Origin: CAVRZY01 sp963725415
GTDB taxonomy: Bacteria; Acidobacteriota; Terriglobia; Bryobacterales; Bryobacteraceae
Direction: 5' to 3'
NCBI GenBank assembly: GCA_963725415.1
Contig: CAVRZY010000118.1
Span: 1-23,892, forward strand
Length of the DNA stretch: 23,892 bases
Numbering within the stretch: position 1 is the first letter of the stretch; each line of letters begins with the position of its first letter. This document shows, piece by piece, positions 16,091 to 20,966 of the stretch. Both the position numbers and the translations under genes were made by a program. A model generated the notes under the pieces. The model was not told the origin of the DNA. It saw only the letters and a list, made by a program, of their open reading frames with translations, and ran no database searches.

Positions 16091-16588
16091 CAGCCCGTGG
16101 ATAGAGTCGCCGAAACATCTTGAGGTGAGAATGTTTTGGTCCGATAATTGGCTATCGCATGGGGCAAACGAAGGCAGAAGCAGACTTCCTTCTGGGTGGA
16201 GACCAGTCAGTTGCACGCTCGGGGGCGCCACTCCTTCTACCGCCGGCTGAACGGGATTCTCGACCGGGCCAAGTTTTGCCCACTTTTACGATACCGGCGG
16301 GATGAGCCGGGTGCACTTGCGTGGCAAGAACAACATCGCCAAGCGCGCGCTGATCCACGCCGCAGCCTTCAATCTGAGCTTGATCCTGCGGCAGATGTTA
16401 CCGGTGGGCACCACCCGGCAGGCGGCAGACCTGTTCGCCGTACTCTATTCTGCGTTTCTGAGGCTCACACAAGCCGCAGAGGTGCCCCTGCTAGTGCTCG
16501 GATCGCCTGGCCCGCTGGCTCGACCCGCTCGCGAGCGAAATCGATGTCGCTGGTCACATCGCGAAAACGCGCCTTTATCCACGGGCTG
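16091..16588 (+). mobile_element. IS1182-like deletion derivative, copy 2 (498 bp)
   Basis: The termini are CAGCCCGTGGATAGAG and CTTTATCCACGGGCTG. The flanks are CTAG (16087-16090) and CTAG (16589-16592), a perfect 4-bp duplication. The transposase is reduced to its N-terminal domain (TSFWVETSQLHARGRHSFYR RLNGILDRA) joined to the C-terminal FAHFYDTGGMSRVHLRGKNN I...RALIHAAAFNLSLILRQM, with no DDE core and a frameshift at the join. Copy 3 has the same length and the same join, so both descend from one deleted parent that still moved. The right end touches the stop codon of the DUF805 gene. Confidence 0.9.
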
Positions 16589-16942
16589 CTAGGCTACGGC
16601 AGCCTTTGGATTGGGTCCATACTGATTCGCACCCGGTTGGCTGTCTTGCACCATGAAGACAAGCAGAACAACAAAGCCGATGAGCGGAATCAAGCTGATA
16701 AGCAACCACCATCCACTTCGATTAGTGTCGTGGAGCCTGCGGACCGACACCGCGATGCCAGGAATCAGAACGGCCAGGCTGTAAAGAATTCCAACAACCC
16801 CTGGACTGCCAACAAGCCCCTCGATGATACCAATCACCAGGGCGATGATCACGTTGAAGAGGACGAACATCCAATACGCTTTTCGACGTGCCCGCCCGCA
16901 GAACACCGCATACTTCTTCAGCCCTTCGAGATACCAGTGCAT
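16589..16942 (-). CDS. DUF805 family inner-membrane protein
   Basis: This is a complete 117-aa protein whose ATG at 16942 has AAGGAG about six bases upstream. MHWYLEGLKKYAVFCGRARR KAYW is the classic DUF805 opening (conserved F-G-R-xxR-xxYW). It is followed by three to four hydrophobic segments (FVLFNVIIALVIGIIEGLVG; VVGILYSLAVLIPGIAVSV; WWLLISLIPLIGFVVLLVFM) with the conserved RRLHDTNRSGWW between them. The family is of unknown function; members include E. coli YhaH. The C-terminus GPNPKAAVA is close to the normal family end. The stop TAG lies within the CTAG bordering IS1182-like copy 2, so the insertion left the protein whole. An IS1380-end-like motif starts 114 bp upstream of its start codon and may supply its promoter. 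Confidence 0.9.
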   Translation of the reverse strand: MHWYLEGLKKYAVFCGRARRKAYWMFVLFNVIIALVIGIIEGLVGSPGVVGILYSLAVLIPGIAVSVRRLHDTNRSGWWLLISLIPLIGFVVLLVFMVQDSQPGANQYGPNPKAAVA

Positions 16943-17006
16943 GTTCTCTCCTTTCTTGTTGCTCCTGTCGATTTGGCTAGCGGCCTGCCCGGGTCATGCT
17001 GCCGCA

Positions 17007-17056
17007 TAGCCCGGAATTTCCATTCTGGTTCCCGGGCTGCCGTCTAGTATACACCC
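17007..17056 (-). repeat. 50-bp IS1380-end-like motif, copy B, upstream of the DUF805 gene
   Basis: On the minus strand, GGGTGTATACTAGACGG followed by CAGCCCGGGAACCAGAATGG AAATTCCGG aligns without gaps to the copy at 20848. It includes a TATACT hexamer. It lies at the 3' side of an IS1380-like transposase remnant and 114 bp before the DUF805 start codon, in the same direction as that gene. Confidence 0.65.
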
Positions 17057-17248
17057 AACCGGCTTCGTTCGAGCCGTTTCTGCTATGGTTTCCATCCTGA
17101 GCGATTCGGGTGTCCTATCGAAATGGCAGCCGTGCCTCTTCGGGACGCGGGAAGACCTGGAAGTACCCTGTTTCCAAGGGATTGCACCGACACCTCCCCG
17201 TCCCCTACCTCCTTGCTATCCCGTCTGCTTTCGCTCAGCAGCCGTCTC

Positions 17249-17375
17249 CTACCCGGCCGGCAGCAACGCCGCGATCCGCCGCAGCATCGCTCCGAAAAGC
17301 CGCCGCGTCAGATGGCCCTCGGCCAGCAGCAGCCAGCAATCGCGGGCATGCTTGATCAGCCGCCCGGGTGGTGTC
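17249..17375 (-). pseudogene. IS1380-like transposase, C-terminal remnant
   Basis: The minus strand reads RTPPGRLIKHARDCWLLLAE GHLTRRLFGAMLRRIAALLP AG and then stops. GRLxKHAR(Y)YWLLLAEGHLTRRLFGAM is the conserved C-terminus of IS1380-family transposases; upstream residues are lost. The following 190 bp (to 17057) resemble the 190 bp after the other IS1380-like remnant at 20658, so the 3' end of the element is preserved up to motif B. Together the remnant and motif fill most of the gap 16943-17409. Confidence 0.7.
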
Positions 17376-17409
17376 CTAAAGTTGCGTTGCCCTGGATCGA
17401 CTGTGATGA

Positions 17410-17849
17410 ATGGCTGTGGCGGGGCTTGGTTCTTTTCTGCTCTCGGTGGTCCAGCATTGGGTCTCCCTCTTGGCTGGTTGTGGGGCAACCGTGGTTCTTG
17501 AACTTTTTAGACGGTACTGCCTCAAGCGCGAGATCTCGCTCAAATGGCATTCGATCCTTCTTCTGCTATTTGTCCTCTTCGCCTGCTATCAGGCGTGGCT
17601 TGATGAGCACTCTAGTGCTGAAGGCCGAGCCAAGCGAATTGTCGCCCTTGAAAAGGAGAAGGCATCCCTTCAGGCAGTGTTGCACGAGAAGGACCGGCGC
17701 CTGGAGGATCGTCAGAGGGAGGTTGAAACCCTAAACAGCAGACTCCCGGAAGTCACAGTAAAGGGGATGGCGGGGATCGCGCTACCGACGCAGTTACCGG
17801 TCAGTCGGTTCCCGACCTCACAAAGGCAAGTCCCGTCAACGGACCCTAA
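17410..17849 (+). pseudogene. Membrane protein with coiled coil, 3' end replaced by IS1182-like copy 3
   Basis: The ATG at 17410 opens MAVAGLGSFLLSVVQHWVSL LAGCGATVVLELF (first membrane segment), then SLKWHSILLLLFVLFACYQA W (second), then a charged coiled coil of about 50 residues (RIVALEKEKASLQAVLHEKD RRLEDRQREVETLNSRL). It ends in a short tail up to ...PSTDPN. At 17850 the frame enters IS1182-like copy 3 and runs on as IS translation to 18009, so the native C-terminus is missing. I do not recognise the family. The ribosome-binding site is poor and the start is uncertain. The base composition is lower in GC than the neighbouring genes. The coiled coil would face one side of the membrane and could mediate oligomerisation. 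Confidence 0.5.
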
Positions 17850-18347
17850 CAGCCCGTGGATGGAGTCGCCGAAACATCTTGAGGTGAGAATGTTTTGGAC
17901 CGATAATTCGGTATGGCATGGGGCAAGCGCAGGCAGAAGCAGACTTCCTTCTGGGTGGAGACCAGTCAGTTGCAGGCTCGGGGGCGCCACCCCTTCTACC
18001 GCCGGCTGAACGGGATCCTCGGCCGGGCGAAGTTTTGCCCACCTTTCCGATACCGGCGGGATGAGCCGGGTGCACCTGCGTGGCAAGAACAACATCGCCA
18101 AGCGCGCCCTGATTCATGCCGCCGCCTTCAATCTGAGCTTGATCCTGCGGCAGATGTTACGGGTGGGCACGGCCCGGCAGGCGGCAGACCTGTTCCCCGC
18201 ACTCTATTTTGCGTTTCTGAGGCTCACACAAGCCGCACAGGTGGCCCTGCTAGTGCTCGGATCGCGTGGCCCGCTGGCTCGACCCGCTCGCGAGCGAAAT
18301 CGATGTCGCTGCTCACATCGCGAAAACGCGCCTTTATCCACGGGCTG
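17850..18347 (+). mobile_element. IS1182-like deletion derivative, copy 3 (498 bp)
   Basis: The termini are CAGCCCGTGGATGGAG and CTTTATCCACGGGCTG, flanked by CTAA (17846-17849) and CTAC (18348-18351). It has the same length as copy 2, no gaps against it, and the same internal deletion joining ...RLNGILGRAK to the DTGGMSRVHLRGKNNIAKRA segment. I estimate about 94% identity by eye. Its left end truncates a membrane-protein gene and its right end touches the gatB stop codon. Confidence 0.9.
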
Positions 18348-19964
18348 CTACCCCAGCTTCTCCTTGAGGAGCTGATTGACGGCCGCCGGGTTGGCCTGGC
18401 CGCGGGTGGCTTTCATGATTTGGCCCATCAGGAAGCCCAGCACGGCGCTCTTGCCGGCCTTGTATTGCTCCACCTGCCTGGGATTGGCCGCCAGGACCTG
18501 ATCGATGACCGCGCCCAAGGCGCCGGTGTCGCTGATCTGGCGCAGACCTTCCCGCTCCACGATGGCCCGCGCCGATTCCCCGCTGCCAAACATCTTCGCG
18601 AAGACCTCCTTGGCGATCTTGCCGGAGATCTCGCCGCTGGCCACGAAACCCAGCAGTTCGCCGAGCTGTGCCGGGCTGACCGGCGATTCGGTGATCTCCT
18701 TGCCTTGGGCATTGAGGGCGCCCATGAGATCGCCCATGACCCAGTTCGCGGCAGCGCGGGGATCACCGCAGGCGGCAACTTTTTCGAAGTAGTCGCTCAG
18801 CTCCCGGCTGAGGGTGAGGATCTGGGCGTCGTAGTCTCGAAGCCCGTAGTCGCGCACGAAGCGGGCCCGCTTCTGCGGCGGCAGCTCCGGCATCTTCGAG
18901 CGCATCCGCTCGCGCCACTCGGCGCTGATGCCGAGCGGCAGCAGGTCGGGCTCGGGGAAGTAGCGGTAGTCGTGGGCGTGCTCCTTGCTGCGCATGCCCA
19001 CGGTTTCGCCGGTGTCGGCGTTGTAGAGGCGCGTCTCCTGGGCGATGGTTCCGCCGCTCTCCAGCACCGCGATCTGGCGGGTGATCTCGTAATCCAGCGC
19101 CATCTTCAAAAAGCGGAAGGAGTTCAGGTTCTTCACCTCGGCCTTGGTGCCGAATTTCTCGGCGCCCCGCCGGCGCACCGAGACGTTAGCGTCGCAGCGC
19201 AGGTGGCCTTTCTCCATGTCGCAACTGGAAACCTCGATGAACTGCATCAGCAGCTTGAGCTCGGTGAGGTAGGCGTAGGCTTCCTCGGAGCTGCGCATGT
19301 CGGGCTCGCTGACGATCTCGATCAGGGGAGTGCCGCAGCGGTTCAGGTCCACGTAGGTGTAGCGGTCGGAGTCGCGAAAGCCCTCGTGCAGGCTCTTTCC
19401 GGCGTCGTCCTCCAGGTGCACGCGAGTCACCCCGATGCGCTTCGCGCCGCCGTCCAGTAATCCCTCAGTCTCGGGGGCAACAGCCTGTGCAGCCGGGTAG
19501 GATAGGCTTTCAGCCTGTCCGGAACCCTTTCGGATACCGCCCGAGACAAGCTGCAGCTTATCCCACGGCCCCCGAGACTGAGGCATTACGCGGTCCACCG
19601 AGATCTCGATCCAGCCGTGCTCGGCCAGCGGCTGATCGTACTGGCTGATTTGATAGCCCTTGGGAAGGTCGGGATAGAAATAGTTCTTGCGGGCGAAGCG
19701 CGAGAACGGGCGAATCTCGCAATTCAGGGCCAGGGCCGCTTTCACCGCCATCTCGACGGCGGCGCGGTTCAACACCGGCAGCGGCCCGGGCAGGCCCAGG
19801 CAGACCGGACACACGTTGCTGTTCGGCGGCGCGCCGAAGCTGGTCGGGCAGCCGCAGAAGATCTTGGTCTTGGTAGCCAACTGCACGTGGACCTCGAGGC
19901 CGATGACCGGCTCGTAGCGCGCCAGCACTTCCGGCGCCACCACCACGGCAGTCGAGGAGGACAT
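18348..19964 (-). CDS. gatB: Asp-tRNA(Asn)/Glu-tRNA(Gln) amidotransferase subunit B with a 47-residue in-frame insertion
   Basis: GatB carries out the tRNA-dependent kinase/transamidation step that makes Gln-tRNA(Gln) or Asn-tRNA(Asn) with GatA and GatC. I take the ATG at 19964 (MSSSTAVVVAPEVLARYEPV IGLEVHVQL), which gives 538 residues. The zinc cysteines are visible in FCGCPTSF and NVCPVCLGLPG; RKNYFYPDLPKGYQISQYDQ PLAEHGWIEI is the classic core, and the C-terminal YqeY-like tail ends LLKEKLG. Residues 125-171 are translated from a 133-bp mobile element plus an 8-bp duplication. Without them the protein reads WIEISVD-GGAKRIGVTRVHLED, the normal family sequence, and is 491 aa, the normal length. 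The insertion has no stop and keeps the frame. gatA and gatC are not adjacent. The stop TAG abuts IS1182-like copy 3. A TATAAT lies six bases before the ATG. Confidence 0.93.
   Translation of the reverse strand: MSSSTAVVVAPEVLARYEPVIGLEVHVQLATKTKIFCGCPTSFGAPPNSNVCPVCLGLPGPLPVLNRAAVEMAVKAALALNCEIRPFSRFARKNYFYPDLPKGYQISQYDQPLAEHGWIEISVDRVMPQSRGPWDKLQLVSGGIRKGSGQAESLSYPAAQAVAPETEGLLDGGAKRIGVTRVHLEDDAGKSLHEGFRDSDRYTYVDLNRCGTPLIEIVSEPDMRSSEEAYAYLTELKLLMQFIEVSSCDMEKGHLRCDANVSVRRRGAEKFGTKAEVKNLNSFRFLKMALDYEITRQIAVLESGGTIAQETRLYNADTGETVGMRSKEHAHDYRYFPEPDLLPLGISAEWRERMRSKMPELPPQKRARFVRDYGLRDYDAQILTLSRELSDYFEKVAACGDPRAAANWVMGDLMGALNAQGKEITESPVSPAQLGELLGFVASGEISGKIAKEVFAKMFGSGESARAIVEREGLRQISDTGALGAVIDQVLAANPRQVEQYKAGKSAVLGFLMGQIMKATRGQANPAAVNQLLKEKLG
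19457..19589. mobile_element. 133-bp IS66-like miniature element inside gatB
   Basis: The plus-strand ends are GTAATCCCTCAGTCTCGGGG (from 19457) and CCCCGAGACTGAGGCATTAC (to 19589), 22-bp terminal inverted repeats with one mismatch. The flanks GCCGTCCA (19449-19456) and GCGGTCCA (19590-19597) form an 8-bp duplication with one mismatch. GTAA ends and 8-bp duplications fit the IS66 family. The interior matches the middle module of the composite element at 11156-11274. Net insertion is 141 bp, exactly 47 codons. Confidence 0.9.
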
Positions 19965-19970
19965 TTCCTC

Positions 19971-19976
19971 ATTATA
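19971..19976 (-). promoter_or_regulatory. Possible -10 box directly upstream of gatB
   Basis: A perfect TATAAT on the minus strand ends six bases before the chosen gatB ATG (sequence TATAATGAGGAAATG). If used, transcription would begin at or next to the start codon, a leaderless message. No convincing -35 box is seen 16-18 bp upstream. The GAGG two bases before the ATG is too close to be a normal ribosome-binding site. Confidence 0.35.
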
Positions 19977-19996
19977 GTCGGGGGCAGCCAACGAAC

Positions 19997-20260
19997 ATGC
20001 TGTACACCCAACTCCCCTTGGCGGACTTATTGCGCCAGTCGGTCTACAGCCGCATCGCGGGCTATGAGGACGTCGACGACGCCGAACAGCTCTCTCAAGA
20101 CCCGACCTTCCGGCTGATCGGTTCCGAGAAGATCTGGGAGCGTCGAGCGGCGCTGACTTCTCGGCTGCAATCATTCGAGACCGACTTGCTTACTCAAGAA
20201 GTCAATCTCGCCGGGCTGGCCGCGATCAATCGGGACCTCCTAACGAGGCTTCGCCTCAGA
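19997..20260 (+). pseudogene. IS1380-like transposase, N-terminal fragment
   Basis: The plus frame reads LPLADLLRQSVYSRIAGYED VDDAEQLSQDPTFRLIGSEK IWERRAALTSRLQSFETDLL ... LAGLAAINRDLL, a conserved N-terminal segment of IS1380-family transposases (the YSRxAGYEDVxDAERLxxDPTFR motif). The true N-terminus is missing: the fragment begins about 30 bp from the gatB start, on the opposite strand. Beyond 20260 the sequence changes to an inverted repeat, and the DDE core that should follow is absent. Confidence 0.8.
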
Positions 20261-20288
20261 CCGACGAGGCATGTTGCAGCGCCGTCTT

Positions 20289-20382
20289 CACCGCAGAGGC
20301 GCAAAGGACCCAAAGCGGGCGCAGAGAAATCCTGAGAGCTTTTCTCCGCGTTGCCTCCGCGGCCTCTGCGTCTTTGCGGTGA
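20289..20382. repeat. Inverted-repeat element inserted in the IS1380-like remnant
   Basis: CACCGCAGAGGCGCAAAG at 20289-20306 pairs imperfectly with CTCTGCGTCTTTGCGGTG at 20365-20382. This resembles the widespread dispersed palindromes with CACCGCAGAGnCGCAAAG arms. It lies between the N- and C-terminal fragments of the transposase and may have accompanied the deletion between them. Confidence 0.6.
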
Positions 20383-20407
20383 GAAAAACTTGACTCATTT
20401 ACGACAA

Positions 20408-20658
20408 GTTTGGTGCTTCAAGCGCTCTAGAGCGGGACATCGCGGAGTTGTTGACGCGACCCGTAGGAAGGCCCAGCCACAAGCCGGTGGTCTGGTACAA
20501 AAGCTTTCTCTACCAGGCGGCGAGTTGGAAGACGGCGCGGCGGGTGGTGGCCAAAGTGCAGTTCCACTGGTTGATGCTGGCGGAGAGTCATCTGACCAGG
20601 CGGCTGTTTGGGGCCATGGTAGGAAGGATCGCCGCCCTGCCGGTGCCGACGCGATAGA
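20408..20658 (+). pseudogene. IS1380-like transposase, C-terminal fragment with internal deletion
   Basis: The frame reads ALERDIAELLTRPVGRPSHK PVVWYKSFLYQAASWKTARR VVAKVQFHW and then jumps straight to LMLAESHLTRRLFGAMVGRI AALPVPTR and a stop. In complete IS1380 transposases the two parts are separated by a long catalytic stretch (...GELFPRVGFIVTNL...), so about a third of the protein has been removed. It is in the same orientation as the N-terminal fragment at 19997. The 190 bp downstream hold the preserved 3' end of the element, including a perfect hairpin GGAGCCGAAAACGGCTCC at 20788-20805. Confidence 0.8.
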
Positions 20659-20847
20659 CGCAGGCGATGGGCGCAGCGAAATCAGCCGACCAGGAGTTCA
20701 GGGCCGGAGAGGTCTCTGTGGAATGCACTGGAAAGGCGGGGTTTGTGGGTTTTGGTTTCTGGCGGCCGGGCCAAAGTGGCGCTAGGAGGAGCCGAAAACG
20801 GCTCCCAAAGCGAAAACTGCAACTCGGGGACACAAAGGACGGCGACT

Positions 20848-20897
20848 GGGTGTATAATGACCACAGCCCGGGAGCCAAAATGGAAATTCCGGCTGAA
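20848..20897 (+). repeat. 50-bp IS1380-end-like motif, copy A, upstream of receptor 3
   Basis: GGGTGTATAATGACCACAGC followed by CCGGGAGCCAAAATGGAAAT TCCGG is the best-preserved copy. It contains a perfect TATAAT (20853-20858), lies 190 bp after the IS1380-like transposase stop, and begins 119 bp before the ATG of receptor 3. No good -35 box is visible at 17 bp. Together with the 3' end of the IS remnant it fills 20659-20966. Confidence 0.65.
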
Positions 20898-20966
20898 CTA
20901 ACCACTGGCACCTGGACCACTTGGCAACCTTGGGACATATTTGTCCTGTACAAGGAGGTGGTCTGT

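Noticed and set aside
13946..16231. Long minus-strand open frame (about 760 codons) opposite receptor 2
   Set aside because: It is arginine- and alanine-rich, has no family signature, and lies antisense to a clearly coding receptor; a by-product of high GC at third codon positions.
16268..16300. Possible coding fusion in IS copies 2 and 3
   Set aside because: The N- and C-terminal transposase parts are in different frames at the join, so no fused protein is made.
17913..19460. Plus-strand open frame of about 515 codons spanning IS copy 3 and gatB
   Set aside because: Its first part is shifted IS translation and the rest is antisense to gatB; not a gene.
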